Assembly: GCF_000797515.1 (NCBI RefSeq)
Contig: NZ_JSBN01000008.1
Span: 1-64,000 of the forward strand
Source: Sphingomonas sp. Ant H11
GTDB taxonomy: Bacteria > Pseudomonadota > Alphaproteobacteria > Sphingomonadales > Sphingomonadaceae
Length of the DNA stretch: 64,000 nucleotides
Direction: 5' to 3'
The translations under genes and the position numbers were made by a program. This document shows positions 11,539 to 20,343 of the stretch, one piece after another; position 1 is the first letter of the stretch, and each line of letters begins with the position of its first letter. The notes beneath the pieces are model-generated. The model worked only from the letters and a program-made list of their open reading frames with translations. It did not search any database and was not told the DNA's origin.

Positions 11539-12122
11539 TGCGTTTTCACTGGCGGCTGGAGGGCGGTGATTTGCTTAACGAGATCTGCGATGTCGGACTG
11601 CACCGTTTTCATCGATTGCGTCATTATGTTGCGTTGCCAGGCGGCGATGTCCGGATCGCTCATGATCGTCATGGAATTCGCCGTGTAAACCTTGCCGGTC
11701 GGGGTCGAGAAGAATGCCGACAAATCATGGAGTTGGGATATATCGAACCGACGCGCGTAAGCGTGCGCCATCGCGTCGGCCATTCCGGGCAGGTTTGCGT
11801 TTAATACCTGGGTCGATCGAGCGAATTGACGAGCGACAAAGGCATCGAAGATCGTTTTGACGCGCGGGTCCTTGTTAACCGCAGCCGCAAATTCAGGATT
11901 GGCCATGAGCGGCTGACGAATGTTGGCGGTCATCGCCGCCATCATACCGTTCATCATTTGCTCCCGGGTGGCCGGGGGGAAGATTTGGTCGATGAGCAAG
12001 CGGGCTGCGGCGAGGCGGGCTGGATCAACTGCGGGCACCGCAGCTTCCGACGTTGCGGTCTGGCTGATGGCGGGGGCGGCGGGGGCGAGGATCGCGGCCG
12101 CGAGCAAGATCATCCTCTTCAC
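11535..12122 (-). CDS. DUF2059-family secreted protein inside the glt operon
   Basis: 195 residues with a signal peptide (MKRMILLAAAILAPAAPAISQ). The mature part carries the DUF2059 signature: helical repeats and YARRFDISQLHDLSAFFSTP followed by TGK. Function of the family is unknown. Start is GTG 12122, forming a GTGA overlap with the gltD stop; its own stop overlaps the gltB ATG (ATGA). The coupling on both sides indicates co-translation with both glutamate synthase subunits although this product is exported. Confidence 0.8.
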   Translation of the reverse strand: MKRMILLAAAILAPAAPAISQTATSEAAVPAVDPARLAAARLLIDQIFPPATREQMMNGMMAAMTANIRQPLMANPEFAAAVNKDPRVKTIFDAFVARQFARSTQVLNANLPGMADAMAHAYARRFDISQLHDLSAFFSTPTGKVYTANSMTIMSDPDIAAWQRNIMTQSMKTVQSDIADLVKQITALQPPVKTQ

Positions 12123-13561
12123 GCCGCTTTCCTCCCTGCGCTCGCCTTCGCCTTCAGATATTTGTGCATGCTCGCCGCGACATCGCGGCCGTCGCGGATC
12201 GCCCAGACGACGAGGCTCGCACCGCGCACGATGTCGCCTGCTGCGAACACGCCGTCGAGCGATGTCATCAGCGTTTTGTTATCGACCAGCACGGTGCCCC
12301 AGCGCGTCGTGCCGAGTTCGGGTGCACCGAACAGCTTCGGCAGATCCTCGGCATCGAAGCCGAGCGCCTTGATGACGAGATCGGCGGGCAGATCGAAGCC
12401 TCCCTCCGGGTCGATTTCGGGCGCGCGGCGGCCCGAGGCGTCGGGTGCGCCGAGGCGCATGCCGCTTGCTTTCACGCCGCCGACCGCCTCACCGCCGGTG
12501 AAGCTTTCCGGCGCGGAGAGCCAGACGAACTCGACGCCTTCCTCCTCGGCGTTGTTCACTTCGCGCTGCGAGCCGGGCATGTTGGCGCGGTCGCGGCGGT
12601 AGAGGCATTTTACCGACGCCGCATTCTGGCGGATCGCGGTGCGCACGCAATCCATCGCGGTATCGCCGCCGCCGATGACGACGACATGCTTGCCCGCTGC
12701 ATTGAGGCTGCCGTCATCGAAGGCGGGCACGGCATCGCCGAAATTCTTGCGGTTGGAGGCGGTGAGGAAGGCGAGGGCATCGACCACGCCGTTCTTGTCG
12801 ACCCCGGGTGCCTTGATCGCGCGGGCGCGGTAGACGCCGGTGGCGATCAGCACCGCGTCATGGCGTTGGCGCAGCTCGTCGAGCGTGGCATCGCGGCCGA
12901 CCTCGAAATTTTCATGGAAGACGATGCCGCTCGCCTTGAGCCGGTCGACCCGACGCATGACGACGGGCTTTTCGAGCTTGAAGCCGGGGATGCCATAGGT
13001 CAGCAGCCCGCCTGCACGATCGTACCGATCATAGACATGCACGTCATAGCCGTTGACGCGCAGATATTCGGCGGCGCTGAGCCCTGCGGGGCCTGCACCG
13101 ATCACCCCGACCGATTGGCCGCGCGGCGTGCCGGGCACGAGCGGCTCGACCCAGCCTTCTTCCCAGGCGGTATCGGTGATGAACTTCTCGACCGACCCGA
13201 TCGTCACCGCGCCGTGGCCGGAAAATTCGATGACGCAATTGCCTTCGCACAACCGGTCCTGCGGGCAGATGCGGCCGCAAATCTCGGGCATGGTCGAGGT
13301 GGAATTGCTCAGCTCATAGGCTTCGCGCAGGCGCCCTTCTGCGGTGAGGCGCAGCCAGTCGGGGATGTGGTTGTGCAGCGGGCAATGCACCGAGCAATAG
13401 GGGACGCCGCATTGCGAGCACCGCCCGGCCTGATCCTCCGCTTCGGGCGCGGCATAGCGCTCGGCGATTTCGCGGAAATCCTCGGCACGGATCTCGGGTT
13501 CGCGCTTGGCTGGATAAGCCTGCTCGCGATCGACGAACTTCAGTAGCGACGTGTCGGCCAT
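12119..13561 (-). CDS. gltD: Glutamate synthase small subunit
   Basis: 480 residues. N-terminal Fe-S domain with CSQCGVPYCSVHCPLHN and CGRICPQDRLCEGNC, then FAD-binding GVIGAGPAGLSAAEYL and NADPH-binding VVIGGGDTAMDC. It passes electrons from NADPH to the large subunit. First gene of the operon gltD-DUF2059-gltB. Its ATG lies at the foot of a perfect hairpin (13561-13585). Confidence 0.95.
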   Translation of the reverse strand: MADTSLLKFVDREQAYPAKREPEIRAEDFREIAERYAAPEAEDQAGRCSQCGVPYCSVHCPLHNHIPDWLRLTAEGRLREAYELSNSTSTMPEICGRICPQDRLCEGNCVIEFSGHGAVTIGSVEKFITDTAWEEGWVEPLVPGTPRGQSVGVIGAGPAGLSAAEYLRVNGYDVHVYDRYDRAGGLLTYGIPGFKLEKPVVMRRVDRLKASGIVFHENFEVGRDATLDELRQRHDAVLIATGVYRARAIKAPGVDKNGVVDALAFLTASNRKNFGDAVPAFDDGSLNAAGKHVVVIGGGDTAMDCVRTAIRQNAASVKCLYRRDRANMPGSQREVNNAEEEGVEFVWLSAPESFTGGEAVGGVKASGMRLGAPDASGRRAPEIDPEGGFDLPADLVIKALGFDAEDLPKLFGAPELGTTRWGTVLVDNKTLMTSLDGVFAAGDIVRGASLVVWAIRDGRDVAASMHKYLKAKASAGRKAA

Positions 13562-13585
13562 CTGCGCCCCTTTCGAGGGCGCAGA
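13561..13585 (-). promoter_or_regulatory. Hairpin abutting the gltD start codon
   Basis: A 9-bp perfect inverted repeat (TCTGCGCCC/GGGCGCAGA) with a 7-base loop. On the minus strand the 3' arm ends on the A of the gltD ATG, and the only purine-rich ribosome-binding candidate (AAAGGGG) lies inside the loop and stem. It could hold back translation of the glt operon. A regulatory role is inference. Confidence 0.4.
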
Positions 13586-13717
13586 TACCGTGGCTTACGC
13601 GGATTGTCACGACCAAAACGGCTTTTAGGACAGCATGTGTGACCTATAAAATGCGTCGTTTGATGTGAGGGGTGCCAAAACCGGTTTTTGTCTAGCTTAT
13701 ATAATTCCGAACCGGCC

Positions 13718-14527
13718 CTAAATGCTCAAAAGCCATGCGAGGGCGATGCTTCCCGCAACAATCCGATACCAGGCAAAGGGGATGAACCCGAATCGGGTGA
13801 CGATACCGACAAAGGCTTTCACCACGATCAGTGCCACGACGAAGGCGACCGCGAAGCCGAGTGCGATGGCCGCCAGCCCGACGCCGTGCCCGCTGACCAG
13901 CTCATGCCGGTTCTTGACCAGTTCGAGGGTGGTTGCCCCCAGCATGGTCGGGATGGCGAGGAAGAAGCTGAACTCGGCGGCAGTGCGCCGCTCCACCCCC
14001 AATGCCAGCGCGCCAAGGATGGTCGCGCCCGAACGGCTGACCCCCGGCACCATCGCCAGACATTGCAGGAAGCCGATGCCGACCACTTTGGGCAGCGGAA
14101 TATCCGCCACGCCGACGATGTTGCTCTTGGGGGCGAAGCGTTCGACCGCGATGATCGCAAAGCCGCCGACGATCAGCGCGATCGACACCACCTCGGCATT
14201 GCCGAGCAGCGCCTCGATCTGCTTGTGGATGGCGAGGCCGATGACGGCGGCGGGGATGAACGCCACCAGCACGTTGCGCACGAAGCGGATCGACACCGGA
14301 TCGCGCCGCAGCAGCCCCATGCCGACCGCCCAGAAGGTTCGCCAGTACAGCACCACGATCGCCAGGATGGCACCGAGCTGGATGACGATGTTGAACACCT
14401 CCCAGCGCGCCGCATCATAGCCCAGCAGCTTGGTCGCCAGGATCAGATGCCCGGTCGAGGAGACGGGCAGGAACTCGGTCACCCCCTCGACAATGCCGAG
14501 GAGGATGATGTTGATGATCTCGTTCAC
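13718..14527 (-). CDS. uppP: Undecaprenyl-diphosphatase UppP (BacA family)
   Basis: 269 residues, about eight membrane segments. Recycles undecaprenyl pyrophosphate for cell-wall lipid carriers. Catalytic motif EGVTEFLPVSSTGH at residues 14-27 (Glu14, Glu18, His27) and the second motif GVSRSGATI are intact. Start codon is GTG at 14527, preceded by AGGGGA. It lies 23 bases behind the NDUFA9-like gene on the same strand. Confidence 0.95.
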   Translation of the reverse strand: MNEIINIILLGIVEGVTEFLPVSSTGHLILATKLLGYDAARWEVFNIVIQLGAILAIVVLYWRTFWAVGMGLLRRDPVSIRFVRNVLVAFIPAAVIGLAIHKQIEALLGNAEVVSIALIVGGFAIIAVERFAPKSNIVGVADIPLPKVVGIGFLQCLAMVPGVSRSGATILGALALGVERRTAAEFSFFLAIPTMLGATTLELVKNRHELVSGHGVGLAAIALGFAVAFVVALIVVKAFVGIVTRFGFIPFAWYRIVAGSIALAWLLSI

Positions 14528-14550
14528 GAAAATCCCCTGTTAATCGGCGC

Positions 14551-15483
14551 TCAGGCCGATGCCGGCACCGCGAACCGTCCGCCCTTGCGATATTGCACCA
14601 GCCACCCCGCCGCCACCGCGTCGAGCGGCGTTGGGGTGATTCCCAGCGCGGTTAGCCCGTTCGTGGTGGTAACGACATTATCGTTTGCCAACATCTTCCA
14701 TTGATCGGATGTGATCGGCGCGCCGGGCAGGAAGCCGAACGCTGCGATCGCCCCGCCAATGGCGTCGGGCAATTCGACGATATGCGGCGTGCGGCGGACC
14801 GCCTTGGCGATCCAGCGCACCAGCGCACCCATCGACAGAATGTCGGGGCCGCCCAGCTCCAGCGTCTTGCCCGCCGACAGCGCCGGATTTTCGATCGCGG
14901 CGACCACCGCGTCGGCGACGTCGCCAACGTACACTGGCTGGAATTTGGTTCCTGCGCGCAGCACCGGCACGACCGGCGCGCTGGCAATCATCTTGGCGAA
15001 GCGATTGATGAATTGGTCCTCGCGGCCGAACACGATCGACGGGCGCAGGATCGTAGCGCTGGGGAAGGCCGCGCGCACCGCCGCCTCGCCCTCGCCCTTG
15101 GAACGGCCATAGGCCGAGGGCGATGCGGGATCGGCCCCGATCGCCGAAATCTGCACCAGCTGGGCAACGCCTGCGGCTTTCGCAGCCTCGGCGACGATGC
15201 GCGCGCCCTCGACATGCACCCGTTGGAAATCCCCGCCGAGGATGCCGACCAGATTCACCACCGCATCCGACCCGGCGACCGCACGCGCAATCGATTCGGG
15301 CTTGGCGAGGTCAGCGGCGACGAATTGCGTCTGGCCGAGCCCGCCCTGCGGCTTCAGAAAGAAGGCTTGGCGCGGATCGCGCTGCGCGATTCGCACGCGC
15401 GCGCCCCGTGCGAGCAAGGCTTGCGCGACATAGCGGCCGAGAAAACCCCCGCCGCCAATCAGCGTAACCAGTGTGTCTTTCAT
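14551..15483 (-). CDS. NAD(P)-binding atypical SDR, complex I NDUFA9-like
   Basis: 310 residues from ATG 15483; a longer upstream frame lacks protein-like composition. Rossmann motif GGGGFLGRYVA at the N-terminus, then VVNLVGIL and AYGRSKGEGE with an active-site-like Tyr. This is the extended SDR_a5 type related to the NDUFA9 accessory subunit of respiratory complex I, common in alphaproteobacteria. A nucleotide-sugar epimerase is less likely. Followed at 23 bases by uppP. Confidence 0.82.
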   Translation of the reverse strand: MKDTLVTLIGGGGFLGRYVAQALLARGARVRIAQRDPRQAFFLKPQGGLGQTQFVAADLAKPESIARAVAGSDAVVNLVGILGGDFQRVHVEGARIVAEAAKAAGVAQLVQISAIGADPASPSAYGRSKGEGEAAVRAAFPSATILRPSIVFGREDQFINRFAKMIASAPVVPVLRAGTKFQPVYVGDVADAVVAAIENPALSAGKTLELGGPDILSMGALVRWIAKAVRRTPHIVELPDAIGGAIAAFGFLPGAPITSDQWKMLANDNVVTTTNGLTALGITPTPLDAVAAGWLVQYRKGGRFAVPASA

Positions 15484-15592
15484 GTGGTGCGCCTCGTAAA
15501 TGCCGTCTGAACCGGTAATTTGTCCCTTGCCCCAGCAACGCCCGTGTTGACAAGGCCGACTCCGCTCCCCTAAGGGCCGCTCCCTACCCAGT

Positions 15593-15679
15593 GCCCGGAT
15601 GGCGGAATTGGTAGACGCACCAGCTTCAGGTGCTGGCGCTCGCAAGGGCGTGGAGGTTCGAGTCCTCTTCCGGGCACCA
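15593..15679 (+). tRNA. tRNA-Leu (anticodon CAG)
   Basis: 87 bases. Seven-pair acceptor stem GCCCGGA/TCCGGGC, discriminator A and encoded CCA. Anticodon loop TTCAGGT between CCAGC and GCTGG, anticodon CAG at 15627-15629. It has the long variable arm of a class II tRNA and TTCGAGT in the T loop. Confidence 0.95.
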
Positions 15680-15804
15680 TTTGTTTTCTGTTCGTTCCAT
15701 CTGGGAGCGTCCAGGGACGCCAGGCAAGCGGCTGGCTTCAAAGCACAAATTCATTGACGATCGCTGGCAACCGTCCGGGTTGATCCAGCGGAATTCAGCA
15801 AAAG

Positions 15805-15833
15805 AGACACAAAAGAGGTCTCATTTTGTGTCT
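15805..15833. repeat. 10-bp inverted repeat upstream of the IS element
   Basis: AGACACAAAA at 15805-15814 and TTTTGTGTCT at 15824-15833 form a perfect inverted repeat around a 9-base loop. It ends 5 bases before the IS left end. There is no T run, so a terminator is doubtful; it could be a remnant of another element or a preferred insertion neighbourhood. Nothing else is seen between the tRNA and the IS. Confidence 0.5.
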
Positions 15834-15883
15834 GCTGGTGACGTGCTCCCCAGAATTCATGCCATTGGTAATTAGCTCGTCAG

Positions 15884-16159
15884 TTGGAGACGAGTGATGC
15901 GGCGAAGCGATTTACCGAGGATCAGATCATTGGGGTACTGCGCGAGCATGAAGCTGGCGCGAAGACGGCCGATCTGTGCCGGAAGCACGGGATCAGCGAT
16001 GCAACCTTTTACACCTGGAAGTCGAAGTACGGCGGACTGACGGTGTCCGACGCGGCACGATTGCGAGCGCTGGAAGATGAGAACCGACGGCTGAAGAGGC
16101 TGCTGGCGGAATCGATGCTGGACGTGTCGGCGCTGAAGGATCTGCTGGGAAAAAACTGA
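15884..16159 (+). CDS. IS3-family transposase OrfA
   Basis: 91 residues with a helix-turn-helix ([20 protein letters not shown]) and a leucine-zipper-like C-terminus ([19 protein letters not shown]). It binds the IS ends. No in-frame ATG is present; TTG 15884 is the likely start, with related proteins beginning near KRFTEDQ. It ends in the slippery stretch that allows fusion with OrfB. Confidence 0.85.
   Translation: METSDAAKRFTEDQIIGVLREHEAGAKTADLCRKHGISDATFYTWKSKYGGLTVSDAARLRALEDENRRLKRLLAESMLDVSALKDLLGKN
16150..16156 (+). other. Slippery heptamer A AAA AAC for -1 frameshifting
   Basis: In the orfA frame the sequence reads GGA AAA AAC TGA. A -1 shift on A AAA AAC enters the orfB frame, giving K-K-L-T-R. 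This is the classic programmed-frameshift arrangement of IS3 elements. Confidence 0.75.
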
Positions 16160-16185
16160 CCCGGTCTGCGGAGCGCTACGCTGCG

Positions 16186-17014
16186 GTGGAGAAGCTGATG
16201 GCCGATCACGGCTTCTCCGAGCGTCGTGCCTGCAGGCTGGTCGGGGTCAATCGGTCGGCGTGGCAATATGAGCCGCTTCGCGGGAAGGACGATGCTGTGC
16301 GCGAACGGATGCGCGAGATCGCCAACGAGCGCCGTCGGTTCGGCTATCGTCGGCTGGCGATCCTGCTCAGGCGCGAGGGGGAAGGCATGAACTTGAAGAA
16401 GGTGTATCGGCTGTATCGCGAGGAGCGGCTGACGGTGCGCAAGCGTGGCGGCCGCAAGCGGGCGCTCGGCACGCGGGCGCCGATGGCGATCCCGCAGGAA
16501 CCCAACCAGCGCTGGTCGCTCGACTTCGTATCTGACTCGTTGGCCTGCGGCCGGCGGTTCCGTATGCTCAACGTGATCGACGATTACAGCCGGGAATGCC
16601 TGGCGTGCATCGTCGATACCTCGCTGTCAGGTCGGCGCGTCGTCCGCGAGCTGAGCGCCATCGCCGAACGTCGCGGACTGCCGTGCATGGTGGTCAGCGA
16701 CAATGGCACCGAGCTCACCAGTCACGCCGTTCTCGCCTGGTGCCAGGAGACCGGGGTCGAGTGGCATTACATCGCGCCGGGCAAGCCGCAGCAGAACGGC
16801 TTCGTCGAAAGCTTTAATGGTCGCTTGCGCGACGAGTGCCTGAACGAGCACCTGTTCCCATCGCTGGCTGCGGAGACGGATCATTGAGGCATGGCGGACG
16901 ATCTATAACACCGTGCGTCCGCACAGCAGCCTTGGCGGGTTGGCACCCGCCGAGTTTACGAACCGCCCCCGCCAGCGGCATATGAACACCGAAGCTAAGT
17001 TATCAGCGGCCTGA
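16186..17014 (+). CDS. IS3-family transposase OrfB, frameshifted
   Basis: DDE integrase-core protein. Visible are an HTH_21-like region ([12 protein letters not shown]), the first Asp in WSLDFVSD, the second in VVSDNGTE, and the Glu in [17 protein letters not shown]. The frame breaks near 16871 (SLAA...); the C-terminus [21 protein letters not shown] continues in another frame to the stop at 17012-17014. Expression is expected as an OrfAB fusion through the slippery site. The break may inactivate this copy or be a sequencing indel. Confidence 0.82.
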
Positions 17015-17109
17015 AAATGTGGAGCACGTCAAAAGGGGCCATGGGCATCGGACCAAGAGATGACCGCAATTGTCCGAAGCCGCCACCTCGATAGCGAGGC
17101 CCGACGAGA

Positions 17110-17826
17110 TCACAGCGTCGCCTTGCCGATCGAGGCTCCGCCGTCGACGTGGAGTGTCTGGCCGGTGATGAAAGCTGCATCGCCCGAGAGCAAAAAGGCG
17201 ATGGCTGCGGCGATTTCATCAGGCTTTCCGAGCCGCTGCATGGGAACGCCCGCGAGGTAGCGCCGCTCGCCTTCACTGCCCGGCTGATTGTTGGCGCGGA
17301 ACAGCTCGGTTTCGGTCGGCCCGGGCGCAACTGCATTGACCGTAACGCCGGTGGTCGCGAGTTCCAGCGCCCAGCTGCGGGTGAAGCTGACGAGCGCCGC
17401 CTTCGCCGCTGCATAGGCGGTCCGTTCGAGGCTGCCCAGGATGGTCAGGCTGGAAATGTTGACGATCCGGCCCCAGCCGCGATCCTTCATGCCCGGCAGG
17501 ATCGCCTGCGCGGCCTGGAGCGCCGGGTGCAGGTTCACCCGCATTACTTCCTCCAGCGCAGCTAGCTCGACTTCGCCGAGCCGCTGCGGACGGACGAGCC
17601 CGACATTGTTGATCACGCCATCAAACGCGAAGCGGCGGGTAAGATCGGCGAGTGCTGCATCGGTGGCGGCCGTGTCGGCAAGATCGACGGGTACAAGCGT
17701 GCCGGGGAAATCGGCGGTCGCCTGTCGGGCAATGCCGACGACCTGCTGGCCGTCAGCGGCGAGGCGATGGGCGAGCGCGAGGCCAATGCCCTTGCTGGCA
17801 CCGGTGATGAGGAAGGTTCGGGTCAT
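17110..17826 (-). CDS. Short-chain dehydrogenase/reductase
   Basis: 238 residues from ATG 17826. Classical SDR: TGASKGIG cofactor motif, NNVG, and the catalytic Ser-Tyr-Lys in NISSLTILG and YAAAK. Likely an NAD(P)-dependent alcohol or ketone oxidoreductase; substrate unknown. Last gene of a minus-strand group GST, peroxiredoxin, SDR that diverges from the LysR gene, so regulation by that LysR is plausible. Confidence 0.88.
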   Translation of the reverse strand: MTRTFLITGASKGIGLALAHRLAADGQQVVGIARQATADFPGTLVPVDLADTAATDAALADLTRRFAFDGVINNVGLVRPQRLGEVELAALEEVMRVNLHPALQAAQAILPGMKDRGWGRIVNISSLTILGSLERTAYAAAKAALVSFTRSWALELATTGVTVNAVAPGPTETELFRANNQPGSEGERRYLAGVPMQRLGKPDEIAAAIAFLLSGDAAFITGQTLHVDGGASIGKATL

Positions 17827-17882
17827 GGTCTTCTCCGGACAGACGTGCTCCCGGTGCTTTCGCACCCGAAGCGCTACGGGCT

Positions 17883-18557
17883 TCAGGCAGCGACGTTGGC
17901 AGCGCGGCGCAGTGTGGGGAGCATGTCTTCGGGTTCCGGGCGGCGCGTATAGTCCGGGTTCACCTCGGCATAGAGAATCGTGCCATCCTGGCCGATGACG
18001 AAGCGCCCCGGCATCGGCAGCGTCCAGCTCGGATCGCCGTTGAACGTCGGCAGATCGTTCTTCAGCGTCTTGTACAGGTCGACCAAATAGTCGGGCATCG
18101 CGAAACGCAGGCCGAACGCCGCCGCCACATCGTTGCGCGGGTCCGAAAGGATCGGGAAACCGAGTTCGTTCTGGCGCACGGATTTGCGGCTGTTGACGGC
18201 GGTCTGCGGCGAGATGGCGACGAGGCTGGCACCAAGCTTCTTGAACTCGGGCAGCGCCGCCTGGAGCGCCTGCAACTCCATGTTGCAATAGGGGCACCAG
18301 ACACCGCGGTAGAAGCTGACCACCAGTGGCCCCTTCGCCAGCAGATCGGCGGAAGCGACTGGCGTGCCGTCTGGATCGTTGAGCGTGAAGGCTGGTGCCG
18401 CCTCGCCGGCCTTGAGTGCCCGCGCAGCCGCGCCGCTGGCGATCAGTTCGGTGGTCGCGCGGTCCATCGTGTCGATTACCTCGGGCGGCACGGCATAGGG
18501 TGGCTTTCCGGCGCGGAAATCGGCTTTGAAGGCATCAAGCCTGGCTTGAAGAGTCAT
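17883..18557 (-). CDS. AhpC/TSA-family peroxiredoxin-like protein
   Basis: 224 residues. Thioredoxin fold with Cys88-Pro-Tyr-Cys91 after FYRGVW, typical of the AhpC/TSA peroxiredoxin-like proteins that carry a CxxC. Expected to reduce peroxides or disulfides in the cytoplasm; no signal peptide. Start ATG 18557 has a strong AAGGAGA ribosome-binding site 6 bases upstream. Lies between the GST and SDR genes. Confidence 0.85.
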   Translation of the reverse strand: MTLQARLDAFKADFRAGKPPYAVPPEVIDTMDRATTELIASGAAARALKAGEAAPAFTLNDPDGTPVASADLLAKGPLVVSFYRGVWCPYCNMELQALQAALPEFKKLGASLVAISPQTAVNSRKSVRQNELGFPILSDPRNDVAAAFGLRFAMPDYLVDLYKTLKNDLPTFNGDPSWTLPMPGRFVIGQDGTILYAEVNPDYTRRPEPEDMLPTLRRAANVAA

Positions 18558-18593
18558 GAGAAGTCTCCTTGGATCGAATGCCGGGAAGCGGAA

Positions 18594-19241
18594 TTAATGG
18601 TCTTGCGGAACGAGCGCGCTGACGCGTTCGATCGCACGCTGGACGCCGGGGCGAGCCTCGACCTCGGCATACCAGCGCGCGACGTTGGGCGTGTCGTCGA
18701 GCGCGACGCCGGCAAACGCGCGCCGCCACAGCCAACCGAAATGGGCGATGTCCGCTATTGTGAACGCATCGCCCGCGACGAAGCGGCGCTCCGCCAGCAC
18801 GCGGTCCAGAACCGAAACGGTCCGCTTCGCTTCTGTCGAGAAACGCTCGATGGCGATCGGCTGCGGCTCGGCAGCGAAGCGCTGGAAGAATCCCGACTGG
18901 CCGAACGCCGGCCCCAGCCCCGAGGCATGGAAGAACAGCTGCTCGAATACCCACGCGCGCCCTTCGCCGGCCGATGGCATGAGCATTCCGGTCTTTTCGG
19001 CGAGATAGATCAGGATCGCGGCGGACTCGGTCAACACCAGCCGCCCGTCGGGACCATCGGGATCGATCAGTACCGGCACCTTGCCATTGGGGTTGAGCGC
19101 CAGGAAATCGAGTGCTTTCTGCTCGCCCTGGCGGACATTCACGGAACGCAGCGCATAGTCGAGCCCCAGCTCCTCCAGCGCGATCGGCACTTTGACGCTG
19201 TTGGGCGTCGCAAAAGCATAGACTTCTAGCATCGTCATCAT
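18594..19241 (-). CDS. Glutathione S-transferase
   Basis: 215 residues. Start ATG 19241 is preferred because GGAG lies 8 bases upstream; an earlier ATG at 19277 lacks a site. N-terminal domain: YAFATPNSVKV, NPNGKVPVL with cis-Pro, and TESAAIL, the usual glutathione gamma-Glu contact. C-terminal helical domain has FTIADIAHFGW. Resembles bacterial Nu/YghU-YfcG-type GSTs with TPN near the active site. Divergent from lysR with a 106-base intergenic region. Confidence 0.85.
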   Translation of the reverse strand: MMTMLEVYAFATPNSVKVPIALEELGLDYALRSVNVRQGEQKALDFLALNPNGKVPVLIDPDGPDGRLVLTESAAILIYLAEKTGMLMPSAGEGRAWVFEQLFFHASGLGPAFGQSGFFQRFAAEPQPIAIERFSTEAKRTVSVLDRVLAERRFVAGDAFTIADIAHFGWLWRRAFAGVALDDTPNVARWYAEVEARPGVQRAIERVSALVPQDH

Positions 19242-19347
19242 CCCGGCGCGCTCCGGACCATCCGGGAGCGCTGCCATGAGATGCCTCTTCGTCGCTCGAC
19301 AGGGCAGCGGCCTTGAAGCAATAATGCTCATTCCCAGGAGGAATGAC

Positions 19348-20244
19348 GTGGACCGATATCAAGCAATGGCGACTTTCGTCCGCGTGGTGGAAACGGGCTC
19401 CTTCTCTGCCGCCGCCCGACATCTGAACGTCGGTCAGCCGGCCGTCTCCAAAACGATCGCACAACTGGAAGACCGGCTTCAGGTCCGCCTGCTGATTCGC
19501 TCGACCCACGGCCTGAAGCCCACAGAGGCCGGGCAGCGCTTCTTCGAGCGCGCGCGCTCGGCCATCCGGGAAGCCGACGAGGCCGAACTTGCAGCGCGCG
19601 GCGCGGGTGCCGGATTGTCCGGGTGCCTGCGCGTCTCGGCGGCGACGACTTTCGCGCGGCTGCACATCGTGCCGCTACTGCCGCGCTTTCTGGAACAGCA
19701 TCCCGAACTGGAGATCGACGTGATCCTCGATGACCGCGTCATCGACCTCGTCGCCGAGGGGGTCGACTTGTCATTGCGCATGGGCACGCTGGCGGATTCC
19801 ACGGCGACCGCGCGCAAACTCGCAACCGGCGGCAGATCGGTGCTGGCCACACCGGCTTATTTCGCGCGCGCCGGGGAACCGAAGAATCCTGCCGACCTCG
19901 CCGACCATGAAGCCGTAGTCTACGGCCAGACGGTCAGCGTCTGGTCGTTCAGCTCCGGCGGCACCGAGTCTTCGGTGGCGGTGCGCGGTCGCGTGCGCGT
20001 AAGCGCGGCCGAAGGGCTCCGCGCCGCCGTGCTCGCCGACATGGGCGTCACCATCGCCTCGGATTGGATGTTTGCGCCTGAACTGGCGAGCGGCGCGGTG
20101 CGGCGCGTCCTGACCGACTGGTCGCTTCCGTCGCTCGACCTGTGGGCCGTGTTCCCTGCGGGCCGAATGGCGAGCGCCAAGGCCCGCGAGTTCGCAAACT
20201 TCGTGGAAACGGTGATGGCAGACGGTCATTCCGTGCAGGCATAA
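19348..20244 (+). CDS. LysR-family transcriptional regulator
   Basis: 298 residues. Start GTG 19348 is fixed by AGGAGG six bases upstream. N-terminal winged HTH (FVRVVETGSFSAAARHLNVGQPAVSK), then the periplasmic-binding-like effector domain. Divergent from the GST-peroxiredoxin-SDR group and just upstream of the OCH-like hydrolase, so it may control both. The effector is unknown. Confidence 0.9.
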   Translation: MDRYQAMATFVRVVETGSFSAAARHLNVGQPAVSKTIAQLEDRLQVRLLIRSTHGLKPTEAGQRFFERARSAIREADEAELAARGAGAGLSGCLRVSAATTFARLHIVPLLPRFLEQHPELEIDVILDDRVIDLVAEGVDLSLRMGTLADSTATARKLATGGRSVLATPAYFARAGEPKNPADLADHEAVVYGQTVSVWSFSSGGTESSVAVRGRVRVSAAEGLRAAVLADMGVTIASDWMFAPELASGAVRRVLTDWSLPSLDLWAVFPAGRMASAKAREFANFVETVMADGHSVQA

Positions 20245-20343
20245 AGATTATCACTTCAGGCTGTCATCCGCGTCCATCCGGAATGGCCTAGCTGATCCGC
20301 ACGCCGACCGACGGGGTCGGCACAGACAGAAGGATCAGCCGTC

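Larger units (their letters stand above)
15839..17031 (+). mobile_element. IS3-family insertion sequence, IS407-like
   Basis: 1193 bp bounded by inverted ends beginning TGACGTGCTCC: left 15839-15849, right end the complement of 17021-17031. It carries overlapping orfA and orfB with an A6C slippery site. The flanking bases differ (CTGG on the left, AAAG on the right), so no target-site duplication is visible. That suggests a rearrangement through the element or a lost flank. OrfB has an apparent frameshift near 16871. Confidence 0.88.

Noticed and set aside
9790..11688. 632-residue plus-strand frame opposite gltB
   Set aside because: Shadow of the gltB frame; composition is not protein-like.
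15593..17031. Integrative element using tRNA-Leu as attachment site
   Set aside because: No integrase and no repeated tRNA 3' end downstream; only an IS3 element is present.
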